From Pedobacter sp. BMA (GTDB lineage: Bacteria; Bacteroidota; Bacteroidia; Sphingobacteriales; Sphingobacteriaceae), in contig NZ_LECU01000001.1 of the NCBI RefSeq assembly GCF_001027745.1, forward strand, positions 62,001 to 126,000: a DNA stretch of 64,000 bases, given 5' to 3'. The translations under genes were made by a program, and so were the position numbers. The notes beneath the pieces were generated by a model. That model saw nothing but the letters and a program-made list of their open reading frames with translations, was not told the DNA's origin and ran no database searches. Numbering within the stretch: the first letter of the stretch is position 1; each line of letters begins with the position of its first letter. Below are positions 1-8,340 of the stretch, in pieces.

Positions 1-352
1 CACCTTTAATATTCACGTCAATCATTTGTTCCCATTCCTGATAATGCAGGTTTTCTAAAAGCGATAGTGGCATTACCCCCGCGTTATTAAACAAAACATC
101 TATCTTTCCGAAGGCATTTAGCGTGGCCTGAGCCAAAGCACCCACTTCTTCTCTTTTGCTTACATCTGCTGCAAAAGCAATTGCTTTGCCTCCCGCTTCA
201 GTGATTTCCGAAACCAGTATGTCCAGTTTATCTTTACGTCTGGCTGCAAGGCTCAAAATCGCGCCATGAGCAGCCAATAATTTTGCTGTGGCTAAACCAA
301 TCCCACTGCTGGCGCCTGTAATGATGATTACTTTTCCTGAAATATTGTTCAT
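1..352 (-). CDS. SDR family NAD(P)-dependent oxidoreductase, C-terminus cut by window edge
   Basis: Reading leftward from an ATG at 352, the frame stays open to base 1, so only the N-terminal ~117 residues are present. It starts MNNISGKVIIITGASSGIG, the Rossmann nucleotide-binding TGxxxGIG motif of classical short-chain dehydrogenases. The NNAG motif follows around residue 89, and a VNIKG segment ends the visible part. The active-site Ser and YxxxK lie beyond the window. The family reduces or oxidises carbonyl/alcohol groups with NAD(P)H in the cytoplasm; the substrate cannot be told. The gene diverges from the ABM monooxygenase/DJ-1 pair, and two CRP-like palindromes lie between them, so co-regulation is plausible. 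Confidence 0.9.
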   Translation of the reverse strand, partial: MNNISGKVIIITGASSGIGLATAKLLAAHGAILSLAARRKDKLDILVSEITEAGGKAIAFAADVSKREEVGALAQATLNAFGKIDVLFNNAGVMPLSLLENLHYQEWEQMIDVNIKG

Positions 353-443
353 TGTTTTATGTTTTTTGTATCGCCCAAAGATGGGGCAGTATAAAACATA
401 AACTGTATCCAGACCCACGGAAGGTGTATCCATTTTGAGCGGG

Positions 444-459
444 TGTGACTTATGTCACA
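444..459. promoter_or_regulatory. CRP/FNR-type operator palindrome (site 1)
   Basis: TGTGACTTATGTCACA is a perfect 6-4-6 inverted repeat (TGTGAC / GTCACA) matching the classical CRP half-site spacing TGTGA-N6-TCACA. It lies in the 267-bp divergent region between the SDR gene and the ABM gene, about 92 bp upstream of the SDR start. A Crp/Fnr-family regulator is encoded about 1.2 kb away (1667-2233) and is a natural candidate binder. Binding itself is inference. Confidence 0.6.
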
Positions 460-480
460 TTCGTCAGCAACATTTTTGAA

Positions 481-496
481 TGTGACCTACATCACC
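481..496. promoter_or_regulatory. CRP/FNR-type operator, second imperfect copy (site 2)
   Basis: TGTGACCTACATCACC keeps the TGTGA-N6-TCAC arrangement with one mismatch in the last base. It begins 37 bp after site 1, between the same divergent genes. Two sites of the same type within 53 bp make a chance match less likely than for either site alone. Confidence 0.5.
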
Positions 497-619
497 TGCT
501 TTTCTTTTCTATAAGCCTCACTTTTGAACTGTCAACAAAACGAAGGCACCTCGCAGGGATTCATTGCTGTGTATGCCGTCAAAACAACTGTAGAAATTCA
601 ATATTAAAAGAAAAATAAA

Positions 620-910
620 ATGGAAAAAGAACTCATCGTAAAATGGAGAATCAAAGAGAGCGAAACTCCGGCAATTTTAAACCTGTTGGAAGAACTGGTT
701 GAAAAAACCAGAAACGAGCCAGGTAATATTTCTTACCATATCTACCAGTCTGCAGAAAACAATAACGAACTCATCCTGCACGAGCGCTATGTAGATAGTG
801 ATGCTGTAGAGTTGCATAAAAGCTCAGATCACTATCAGCAAATCGTATTTCAAAAGATTATTCCACATCTGGAAGTCCGCGAGGTAAACATCTTAAAAAA
901 ACTTTTCTAA
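620..910 (+). CDS. Antibiotic biosynthesis monooxygenase (ABM) domain protein, quinol monooxygenase-like
   Basis: This 96-residue protein is a single ABM (dimeric alpha/beta barrel) domain. Visible family features are the early beta strand ELIVKWRIK, the segment RNEPGNISYHIYQS (compare E.GCl.Y.l), and HERYVDSDAVELHKSSDHYQQ, which fits the E.W.s..a...H..s.h pattern. Such proteins (YgiN/ActVA-Orf6/LsrG types) act cytoplasmically on quinols or small carbonyl signals without a cofactor. It is followed 11 bp later by a DJ-1/PfpI gene, so the two probably form one transcript, consistent with a quinone or electrophile-stress role. The exact substrate is unknown. Confidence 0.85.
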   Translation: MEKELIVKWRIKESETPAILNLLEELVEKTRNEPGNISYHIYQSAENNNELILHERYVDSDAVELHKSSDHYQQIVFQKIIPHLEVREVNILKKLF

Positions 911-921
911 CTCAAAATATC

Positions 922-1593
922 ATGTCAAAAAGAATATTAATTATTGTTTCCAATGCAAAGGTAATTGGACCAAAAAACAGAAAAACAGGTGTATTTCTTG
1001 ATGAAGTAGCCCACCCCTATGTAGCATTTGATGACGCCGGTTACCAGATCGACTTTGCCAGCATCACCGGTGCGGTACCAGCTCTTGATAATATGGAGGC
1101 AAAAGACGAAGAATCGAATGCGCGATTCCTGCAGAAAGGCGGCTGGGAAAAAATGCAGCACAACACCAAACTTGCGGATGTAGATGCCAGTATTTATGAT
1201 GCGATTTTTGTTCCTGGTGGTTTAGCTCCGATGGTAGACATGCCCGAAGATGCGCTGTTGAAAAAAGTGATTGCAGAAACCTACGAAAGAGGCGCCGTAG
1301 TTGGCGCAGTATGTCACGGGCCGGTTTCATTGTTAAATGTAACACTTAGCGATGGCACCTATCTGGTAAAGGACAAAAACATCACCTCTTTTACCGATAA
1401 AGAAGAAAATCACTATGCAAAAGAAGATGTTCCGTTCCTCCTGGAAAGTGCGCTTACTGAACAAGGTGGCAGGTTTCATGCGGCAAGCCCATGGTCGGAT
1501 AACAGCATTGCAGATGGAAATCTGGTTACCGGTCAAAATCCGGCATCTGCACGTGGTACAGCGCTAAAGGTAATTGAAATTTTAGAAGCATAA
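922..1593 (+). CDS. DJ-1/PfpI family class I glutamine amidotransferase-like protein (Hsp31/glyoxalase III-like)
   Basis: This 223-residue protein has the flavodoxin-like DJ-1/PfpI fold. It opens with strand KRILIIVSNA, has the oxyanion region FVPGGLAPMVDMPED, and the nucleophile elbow VGAVCHGPVSLL, whose Cys sits near residue 130 and is followed by His. The downstream RFHAASPWSDN and LVTGQNPASA are typical of the YhbO/Hsp31/HchA-like 'protein deglycase' branch. Members detoxify glyoxals or act as chaperones in the cytoplasm; which one applies is not decidable here. It ends just before a bidirectional terminator. Confidence 0.9.
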   Translation: MSKRILIIVSNAKVIGPKNRKTGVFLDEVAHPYVAFDDAGYQIDFASITGAVPALDNMEAKDEESNARFLQKGGWEKMQHNTKLADVDASIYDAIFVPGGLAPMVDMPEDALLKKVIAETYERGAVVGAVCHGPVSLLNVTLSDGTYLVKDKNITSFTDKEENHYAKEDVPFLLESALTEQGGRFHAASPWSDNSIADGNLVTGQNPASARGTALKVIEILEA

Positions 1594-1610
1594 TATTCGT
1601 CACCAGATAA

Positions 1611-1648
1611 AAAGGCTGTATCACTAAATCAAAAATGATACAGCCTTT
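1611..1648. terminator. Bidirectional intrinsic terminator between convergent genes
   Basis: A perfect 13-bp inverted repeat, AAAGGCTGTATCA / TGATACAGCCTTT, encloses a 12-nt loop. The left arm is preceded by As and the right arm ends in Ts, so it can work in both directions. It lies between the stop of the DJ-1 gene (1593) and the stop of the convergent Crp/Fnr gene (1667). Confidence 0.85.
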
Positions 1649-1666
1649 ACCTGCAATCGGCAGCGT

Positions 1667-2233
1667 TTAATATAACCGGCTTAGTGTTTCCCTCGATACG
1701 CCAAGGTAGGCTGCAATCAGTTGTTTAGGGACAATATTATAAAGTTGCGGGTACATGGCCAGTAGCTCTTCATAACGGGTTTTGGCATCGTTATTCATGA
1801 ACGATAACAATCTTTTCTGCGAGGCTACGTAACCTCTATTGGAACGCCATCGAAAGAAATATTCCAAAGGGTAAATTTCTTTGCACATCTTCTCTCTATC
1901 CTCACTGGTTAGGCATAATACCCGCGCATCAGTAACACAATCAAGGTTCACTGTTGCAGCCTCTCCATTATATAAAGCATTGTAATCCGAGGCCCACCAT
2001 GTTTCCATCGCAAACTGCAGGATAAACATTTTCTGATCATCATTAATGTAAAAGGTCTTCAAACACCCATCTAATACAAAATACTCACAATCCACCCTGT
2101 CGCCAACGTTGATAATTGTCTGGCCTTTTTTAAACGACAGCGGTTTAAAGTGCGAATAAAAGTAGTCAAACTCTACATCAGTAAGCTTAATGGTTTTGTT
2201 AAGGTGATTTTTCAAAATATCCTGTGAAGACAT
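1667..2233 (-). CDS. Crp/Fnr family transcriptional regulator
   Basis: This 188-residue protein has an N-terminal cyclic-nucleotide-binding-type beta-roll (about residues 25-120; GQTIINVGDRVDCEYFVLDG matches the cNMP fold pattern), a dimerisation helix, and a short C-terminal helix-turn-helix (QLIAAYLGVSRETLSRLY). It is of the short Bacteroidota type whose C-terminus ends right after the recognition helix. No cysteine cluster for an FeS centre is apparent, and the ligand is unknown. It is convergent with the DJ-1 gene and sits near two CRP-like palindromes (444-496) that it may bind. Confidence 0.88.
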   Translation of the reverse strand: MSSQDILKNHLNKTIKLTDVEFDYFYSHFKPLSFKKGQTIINVGDRVDCEYFVLDGCLKTFYINDDQKMFILQFAMETWWASDYNALYNGEAATVNLDCVTDARVLCLTSEDREKMCKEIYPLEYFFRWRSNRGYVASQKRLLSFMNNDAKTRYEELLAMYPQLYNIVPKQLIAAYLGVSRETLSRLY

Positions 2234-2404
2234 ATAGTAAGGGTTCTGATGGACAAAGATAGCGAATTCAGGGGAGCTGTACCCAATTGCAATTTGACGA
2301 AAAAACTTAACAATAACTTAACAGGTTGTATTCGGAAAGTGAACTGATTTATGCGGTTATTTGATTGAGTCGCAATTCTTCTATTTAACGATTCCACATT
2401 TTAT

Positions 2405-3823
2405 ATGCATCCAGCTAATGTAGTGCTACCCTTTATCGGCGAAACCCATCTAAGTATTCCGCTTACCATTATTTTTTTAGTTTGCCTGCTGGCTGTAGTT
2501 GGCTTCGAGTTTGTAAACGGATTTCACGATACCGCCAATGCTGTTGCTACAGTGATTTATACCAAAGCACTGAAACCTGTCATTGCTATTCCCTGGTCGG
2601 GCTTTTGGAATTTCATGGGCGTTTTCACTGGTGGTATCGCTGTTGCGATGGGCATTCTGAAACTCGTACCACTTGATGCGCTAATGAACCTGCCCGTAGG
2701 TGTCGGGGCTAGCATGGTACTGGCTGTCTTGCTGGCCTCTATCGCCTGGAACCTCGGTACCTGGTATCTGGGCATTCCCTGTTCCAGCTCCCATACCATG
2801 ATCGGTGCAATGATTGGTGCCGGACTGGCCTTCACCTGGTATTATGGTGGCAAGGGCGTGAATTGGGGAAAAGCGGAAGAAATTGGACTATCACTCATCC
2901 TTTCACCGGTCATCGGATTCGGACTCGCTGTTTTACTGATGTATTTTTTAAAGCACATCGTCAAATACCATGCGCTTTTTCACATTCCTCATGGCGAACA
3001 TGATCGTCCACCATTGCTGATTAGAGGTTTATTGATTACCACCTGTACATTGGTGAGCTTTTTCCATGGCAGTAACGACGGGCAGAAGGGTGTTGGTCTT
3101 TTAATGCTCATCCTGATTGCTTTCCTGCCGGCCAGGTTCGCCGTAAATCACCACATTCAACAGGATAAGGTGATGCGTGATTTGAACAGCACTGAACAGA
3201 TTATCCAGAAAATATCCGTTCTAAATCATGGTAAATCTGTTAATGTCGCCGATTTCACTTCTAAGATAGAACAAACGAAAAAACATCTCTTGTTGAAGAG
3301 CGAGACAGATAAAGAAAACACCTATAAGTTCAGAAAACAGATTGAAGCCGTAATAGCTGCAATCAAAATAGTTGAAGACGACAAATCGCTTGTTATTTCT
3401 GCAGAAGATCACCGGAACCTCAGCAGCAATAAAGATGAGCTTTCGAAGCTTGTGGATTTTGCACCATTATGGGTAATCCTCACCATTTCCATCTCACTTG
3501 GCCTTGGTACCATGATCGGTTGGAAAAGAATTGTAGTAACCATTGGCGAAAAAATTGGCAATGAACACCTGAATTATGCCCAGGGGGCAACTTCAGAAAT
3601 TGTAGCAGCTTCAACCATCGGACTAAGTACGGCCTTCGGTTTGCCTGTGAGTACTACTCATGTCCTTTCAAGTGGTATCGCGGGGGCAATGGTTGCTTCT
3701 GGAGGAAGAAAAAACCTTAACAATAATACCTTGAAGAATATTGGCCTCGCCTGGGTACTTACACTCCCGGTATCCATCATTCTTGCTATCTTGTTGTTTA
3801 TGCTGTTCCACCTTTTTATCTAA
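2405..3823 (+). CDS. Inorganic phosphate transporter, PiT family
   Basis: This 472-residue integral membrane protein has the two PiT signature repeats: NGFHDTANAV at residues 38-47 and FFHGSNDGQKG around residue 220. It also has the SSSHTMIGA and VSTTHVLSSG motifs (near 127 and 416) that line the substrate path. A charged cytoplasmic loop (about 265-350) splits the two halves, as usual for the family. PiT proteins import phosphate, often as a metal-phosphate complex, driven by H+ or Na+. The gene is followed 24 bp later by a UspA gene, probably on the same transcript. In this family no PhoU partner is obligatory, and none is seen here. Confidence 0.93.
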   Translation: MHPANVVLPFIGETHLSIPLTIIFLVCLLAVVGFEFVNGFHDTANAVATVIYTKALKPVIAIPWSGFWNFMGVFTGGIAVAMGILKLVPLDALMNLPVGVGASMVLAVLLASIAWNLGTWYLGIPCSSSHTMIGAMIGAGLAFTWYYGGKGVNWGKAEEIGLSLILSPVIGFGLAVLLMYFLKHIVKYHALFHIPHGEHDRPPLLIRGLLITTCTLVSFFHGSNDGQKGVGLLMLILIAFLPARFAVNHHIQQDKVMRDLNSTEQIIQKISVLNHGKSVNVADFTSKIEQTKKHLLLKSETDKENTYKFRKQIEAVIAAIKIVEDDKSLVISAEDHRNLSSNKDELSKLVDFAPLWVILTISISLGLGTMIGWKRIVVTIGEKIGNEHLNYAQGATSEIVAASTIGLSTAFGLPVSTTHVLSSGIAGAMVASGGRKNLNNNTLKNIGLAWVLTLPVSIILAILLFMLFHLFI

Positions 3824-3847
3824 CCTGATTTTTAACAAAAACTTCCC

Positions 3848-4669
3848 ATGAAACAAATACTTGTTGCTACAGATTTTTCAAAAAGTGCAGCCAATGCGTT
3901 TACCTATGCCTTATCGATGGCTAAGGTATTGAAAATGGAGGTTGCCGCTATTCACGCCATACATCCAACCGAAGGGATCAACAATAGCACTTACAATGCC
4001 ATATTTATCGAATCTTATTACCGGAATAAACGGAATGCGCTCGAGGCTTGGGCAAACCTGATCCGTGAAGAACAAGAGCTCACAGAGATTAATATATCCA
4101 CAAGCTGTGAGGTGGGTTTCCTGAGATCGGTTATTCTTGAATATACGAAATCGAATCCGGTAGAATTGCTAATTATGGGTATAACCGGCGCCACAGGTAT
4201 TGCCGGCATTGTTGGAAGTAATGCCAGTATGGTGGTTTCGAAAATGAGAATACCAACCCTAATTGTGCCGATAGAAAGTGTTTTTCCTTCCGAACCAGTG
4301 ATTACACTTGCAACCGACTACGAAACCAGGCTATCAAACAAAGATTTGGTTGCGCTTAACGAAATGCTTAAGGCTTCGGGCAGCAAAAGAATGCAGGTGC
4401 TTTATGTAGCAGAAAAATCTGACGAGCAACACATACAAACCGGTGAGCACAGCATCCGGAGACTCCTACCACACACCCAAATTGACTTCAATTATATCCG
4501 GCACAACAGTGCCCCTAACGGTATTATGGATTTTATTGAGCAGAACCATACCGACATTTTATGTCTGGTAAAACATCATCACAACATTATTTACAGGCTG
4601 TTCACCACCAGTACAGTAAATAAGGTTCTAAACAAATCTGTAAAGGCGATATTGGTACTGCATGATTAG
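3848..4669 (+). CDS. Universal stress protein, tandem UspA domains
   Basis: This 273-residue cytoplasmic protein is built from two Usp domains (about 1-142 and 150-273). The first begins KQILVATDFSKSAANAFTYAL, a canonical Usp beta1-alpha1. It has GITGATGIAGIVGSNA, which fits the ATP-binding G-x2-G-x9-G(S/T) motif, followed by IPTLIVP. The second domain lacks that glycine-rich motif (HHNIIYRLFTTSTVNKVLN occupies its place), so only the N-terminal half is likely to bind ATP. Tandem Usp proteins are common in Bacteroidota. Its placement behind a PiT transporter suggests a stress or phosphate-linked function, but this is inference. Confidence 0.92.
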   Translation: MKQILVATDFSKSAANAFTYALSMAKVLKMEVAAIHAIHPTEGINNSTYNAIFIESYYRNKRNALEAWANLIREEQELTEINISTSCEVGFLRSVILEYTKSNPVELLIMGITGATGIAGIVGSNASMVVSKMRIPTLIVPIESVFPSEPVITLATDYETRLSNKDLVALNEMLKASGSKRMQVLYVAEKSDEQHIQTGEHSIRRLLPHTQIDFNYIRHNSAPNGIMDFIEQNHTDILCLVKHHHNIIYRLFTTSTVNKVLNKSVKAILVLHD

Positions 4670-4721
4670 TGTGAGCAAACCATTTAATACGGGTGTAATA
4701 TTTAATACTTTAAATGCGCTT

Positions 4722-6719
4722 CTATTTTAATGGAATAGTAAAAGTAAATACAGAACCTTCTCCTAAATTACTTTCAGCCCATATCTTTCCGCCATGAAGT
4801 TTCACGATTTCAGAAGATACATATAGCCCTATTCCAAAACCAGAAATCAGGTTATTGTTATCTACACGGTAAAAGCGTTCAAATAATTTTGGAAGCTCTT
4901 CTTTCCTGATGCCGATTCCCTGATCCTTCACACTAACTTTTATCTCATCCTGATTAGAAGTACAGGAAACCTGGATCATTGAATCAGGCGCAGAATATTT
5001 GACGGCATTCCCAATCAAATTTGCAATTACCTGTCCCAGCTTACCTTTGTCGGCATTGATTACCTGGCTTTCAACCGGTTCAAAAATAAACCTATGGGTA
5101 CTGTAAAGCATGGTAACTTCTTCCTGCGCATCTTTAATTAAATTAGCAATGTCGAAATCAGACCGGCTCACTTCTAGTTGAGCAGCTTCCAGCCTGGAAA
5201 AGTCAAGGAAACCGTTGATCATATCAGTCATGCGTTTGGTTTGTTTTACAGACTGTGATATGGCCCGGCGGATAACCTGATCAGTGTTTCCCTGAGAACG
5301 CATTTCAAGCAACTGCAGGTAGGCCGATAATGAGGTTAATGGCGTTTTCAGCTCATGGCTCACCATACCCATGAAATCGTTTTTCCGGATATCCTCCATT
5401 TTTTGCTCTGTGATATCCATCACCACACCCGTAAAAGCCGAGAAAGCACCTGATGGGTCTGATTTAAGATTACCAATAGCCCGCAGCCAGCGCAATCTTT
5501 GATCATGTAAACCGATAACGGTATAGGTAACATCGTAGTCTCCGTTGTTGTAAATGGCATTTTCAAGCTTTTGTGATACATAATCCTTGTACTCGTCGGT
5601 AATTTGCGCGATGGCCTGCTCGATAGTAAGTGGTTCATCAGGGTAATATCCATGCAACTCTTTCAACCGGGCATCGGTTATAAATTCCCGGGTAACAGAG
5701 TGAATGTACCAGGTTCCAAAATTTGCAGCATCAATAGCCAGGCGAAGGGCCTGTTTACTTTCCTCAATGGTATGTTTTGCATCCAGAAGTGCTTCATTTG
5801 CAGCAGTCAGATCTTCGTTTGTTGCCAGTATCTGTTCGTTGGATGAAGTAAGTTCCTCATTTATAGCAGCAAATTCTTCATTCATCGCCTGCAGTCTTTC
5901 TGCGCTTTCCTTCAGGCGCTGCTCCCACTGGTCTCTTTCTGTAACATCCCTCGTGGTTCCAGATACGGCAATTACCTCTCCGCTTTCATTAAATACAGGA
6001 TTTAATATATAATCATAAAGCCTCCTGCCCAATGTGGCATGCGGAAATGCAACCTCGCCCCGTATACTACTCCCTGTTTCCCTGATGCTGTCAATTTCAC
6101 GCTCGTGCATTTCGGCATGCCATTGCTCGTAACCATTTTCAATAAGTCCCTTTCCAATGGCATCATCCCACGTTTTTCCCCACATATTGAGGAGGGCTGT
6201 ATTGGCATACGTGAAGCGGTAGTCCAGATCAAAAACATACATTAAATCAGGGGTACCCGAAGTGATGGTTTCATAAGTGCGTTTTTGCTGCTCCAGAATA
6301 TCTCGTGATTGCGCAAGGGATTGTTCAGCTAATTTCCGTTCGGTAATATCCGACGCTAAACCAAACCATTCAGTAATCTCGCCTTCACTATCAAAAATGG
6401 GCACTGCACGGGAAAATGTCCATCCGATTCCTCCATCTGCACGGTTCACCCGATGCTCGAGCTGAAAAATACTTTTGTTTGCAATGGCGTATGCTATTGC
6501 AGCCTCTACCATCTCAAGGTCTTCATGGTAAACATTTCTGGTTTTCCATTCTGGTGTTGGCTTATTGGCATCAAGCAGAAAGCCTCTACCGTCAAGCTCA
6601 TACATAATGCTCCAGTCGGGATTCAAACTGTAAACAACGTCGGAAGTTGCTTTTAGTAAAGCTTTGAACCGTTCATCGTTTGTAGAAGCGGGATGTGGCT
6701 TGCCAGATGGTTTATTCAT
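4722..6719 (-). CDS. Soluble PAS-domain sensor histidine kinase
   Basis: This 665-residue protein has no predicted signal peptide or membrane segment. It contains about three PAS/PAC units (roughly 12-135, 140-265 and 325-440; FGLASDITERK, VSGTTRDVTERD and TGVVMDITEQK are PAC tails). A coiled coil of repeated 'NEEL..SNEQ..ATNEDL' heptads (about 270-320) separates PAS2 from PAS3. The HisKA motif MVSHELKTPLTSL carries the phospho-accepting His near residue 453. The HATPase has N box NLIGNAVKYS, G1 DQGIGIRKEEL and G2 GFGIGLYVSSE. It senses a cytoplasmic signal. No response regulator is adjacent; an orphan receiver protein lies at 20208-20573. Confidence 0.93.
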   Translation of the reverse strand: MNKPSGKPHPASTNDERFKALLKATSDVVYSLNPDWSIMYELDGRGFLLDANKPTPEWKTRNVYHEDLEMVEAAIAYAIANKSIFQLEHRVNRADGGIGWTFSRAVPIFDSEGEITEWFGLASDITERKLAEQSLAQSRDILEQQKRTYETITSGTPDLMYVFDLDYRFTYANTALLNMWGKTWDDAIGKGLIENGYEQWHAEMHEREIDSIRETGSSIRGEVAFPHATLGRRLYDYILNPVFNESGEVIAVSGTTRDVTERDQWEQRLKESAERLQAMNEEFAAINEELTSSNEQILATNEDLTAANEALLDAKHTIEESKQALRLAIDAANFGTWYIHSVTREFITDARLKELHGYYPDEPLTIEQAIAQITDEYKDYVSQKLENAIYNNGDYDVTYTVIGLHDQRLRWLRAIGNLKSDPSGAFSAFTGVVMDITEQKMEDIRKNDFMGMVSHELKTPLTSLSAYLQLLEMRSQGNTDQVIRRAISQSVKQTKRMTDMINGFLDFSRLEAAQLEVSRSDFDIANLIKDAQEEVTMLYSTHRFIFEPVESQVINADKGKLGQVIANLIGNAVKYSAPDSMIQVSCTSNQDEIKVSVKDQGIGIRKEELPKLFERFYRVDNNNLISGFGIGLYVSSEIVKLHGGKIWAESNLGEGSVFTFTIPLK

Positions 6720-6830
6720 AAGGTCGTTTCAGATATTATTTTTAAACGGAAAAATAAGAAAAATGTTCATGAGGGAAGCCATATTTCGCAGGGTTTTCAT
6801 CCGTTTCGGGTTTAATAGAAACATAACACT

Positions 6831-8198
6831 CTAAATCAAAGTGCTTTTCTGTCGTTGTGAGCGGTTTGTAAGGTACTGCTGGGTTTTGATATTTTCCCAC
6901 ATAATCAACTTGTCTTCAATTTTTGAAAATACCCTGATATCTCCATCCTGAGAAATCACCAATCCAAGGGAATTCGGATGTTTCCAGCAGTAGGCAATCA
7001 TTGAGCGGTGCCGGGTACCATAGTGCTTCGGATCATAAGGAACCAGTGATTTTGGCGTAGCGGTAGCTGTTGAAGAAACATAGATTTTTTTGGGCATCCC
7101 TTTCGCCCTCAATACCGCGCCGAAGCCATTGGTAATCATATTTCGATCAAAAAGGACCACTCCATCTACACAGGTCTGGGAAGCAATAAAACTGATCGAA
7201 CCCTTAATCTCATCCGCGGTGCCTTTCTTTTCGCTCAAGGCCTGCGATTCCCATTGGTATAGTTTCCTGCTAATTGAACTTTTTCCAGACTGAAACTGGC
7301 CCTCAATGGTATTTTCGGAAACGAAGTTATCAATTGCTGATTTAGCATGAGCAATCATGGCAAGTGTAAGCCGCTCATAGTGAATCTGGTATTTGATATC
7401 CAGGTCTGCACGATCGTCGGCAATCAATATGGCCCCGCCATGCTGATAATTCTGAATCTTGAGCAACAGCCTTGAAAATGTTTGAATCCAGAGGCCATCA
7501 AGATATTCTTCCCAGTCCTGATATTTTTCGGCAGGATGAAATTCATCCAGATACTGATGTATAGCTATCTTCAGAAACTCTGCATTCCGTTTAAGCATTT
7601 TAGATATGGGCCCGATTGTCAATACATCCAGATAACGTTTTACCAGCACATTCTGCTTCAGGGTAGCCAATAACTCATAGTCGAAAAACACGTGGAGCGT
7701 GCCAATATCACTTACGGCAACCTGAAACAGGCCCGGCTGTTCAGAATCGGTATCCGACTCATAGTTTAAAAAATTCTGATAATGCATCGCCTGGTCAATC
7801 ATGCCCCATATGTAAAGCCCGCCCTTATCATTGAAGTATACTGCAAGCGATGAACTCGAGGGATCTGCAGCCTTTGAAAGTTTTGCCAGTGCTTTTGTAT
7901 TCATTGCGATTGGCTTTTCAAAAGCCACGCAGCTCCACCTTTCCGGAACAATAAAACCCGGTGGCTTTGGATCGGGATTTTCCGGATCGATGAAAGTAAC
8001 CGTTACTTTAATCAAATCACTCTCCTCCTTGCACATGCTCGAATAGAACAAACAATCAAACAGGGCCTCCAAAACGCTCAGTTCAGGAACAGGCACCCTG
8101 CTTCTATTTAATTTCAGCTTATTTTGGACCAATACGGCAAGGTCCTGTGGACGGGAATTTTCCAAATCGAATGAATTTAATGATAAACAACAAGCCAA
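6831..8198 (-). CDS. Protein with C-terminal diadenylate cyclase (DAC/DisA_N-like) domain and a large N-terminal sensor-like region
   Basis: The last ~140 residues carry the two hallmark motifs of c-di-AMP synthases: VDGVVLFD (the family's DGA motif, here DGV, near residue 347) and YGTRHRSMIAYC (the RHR ATP-binding motif, near 397). LGLVISQDGDIRVFS follows, matching the strand after RHR in DisA/CdaA. The ~330 residues before it have no membrane segment and resemble the soluble sensor-type N-terminal regions (DACN class) predicted for stand-alone DAC proteins. Likely reaction: 2 ATP to c-di-AMP in the cytoplasm. The start is uncertain: the frame begins with TTG at 8198 and no ATG occurs until about residue 55. 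It lies upstream of, and in the same direction as, the PAS kinase (111-bp gap). Confidence 0.75.
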   Translation of the reverse strand: MACCLSLNSFDLENSRPQDLAVLVQNKLKLNRSRVPVPELSVLEALFDCLFYSSMCKEESDLIKVTVTFIDPENPDPKPPGFIVPERWSCVAFEKPIAMNTKALAKLSKAADPSSSSLAVYFNDKGGLYIWGMIDQAMHYQNFLNYESDTDSEQPGLFQVAVSDIGTLHVFFDYELLATLKQNVLVKRYLDVLTIGPISKMLKRNAEFLKIAIHQYLDEFHPAEKYQDWEEYLDGLWIQTFSRLLLKIQNYQHGGAILIADDRADLDIKYQIHYERLTLAMIAHAKSAIDNFVSENTIEGQFQSGKSSISRKLYQWESQALSEKKGTADEIKGSISFIASQTCVDGVVLFDRNMITNGFGAVLRAKGMPKKIYVSSTATATPKSLVPYDPKHYGTRHRSMIAYCWKHPNSLGLVISQDGDIRVFSKIEDKLIMWENIKTQQYLTNRSQRQKSTLI

Positions 8199-8340
8199 AG
8201 CAAAGGTTTTGCTTTCACAATAATTAAGTGATTACCAATCAAATGCCCGAATATGAACCCACAATAAACTTGCTCACAAATTTTGCCCACACAACTGCAT
8301 TATAAAGTTACCTTAAAACAGTATACGACAACTCGAGCCC

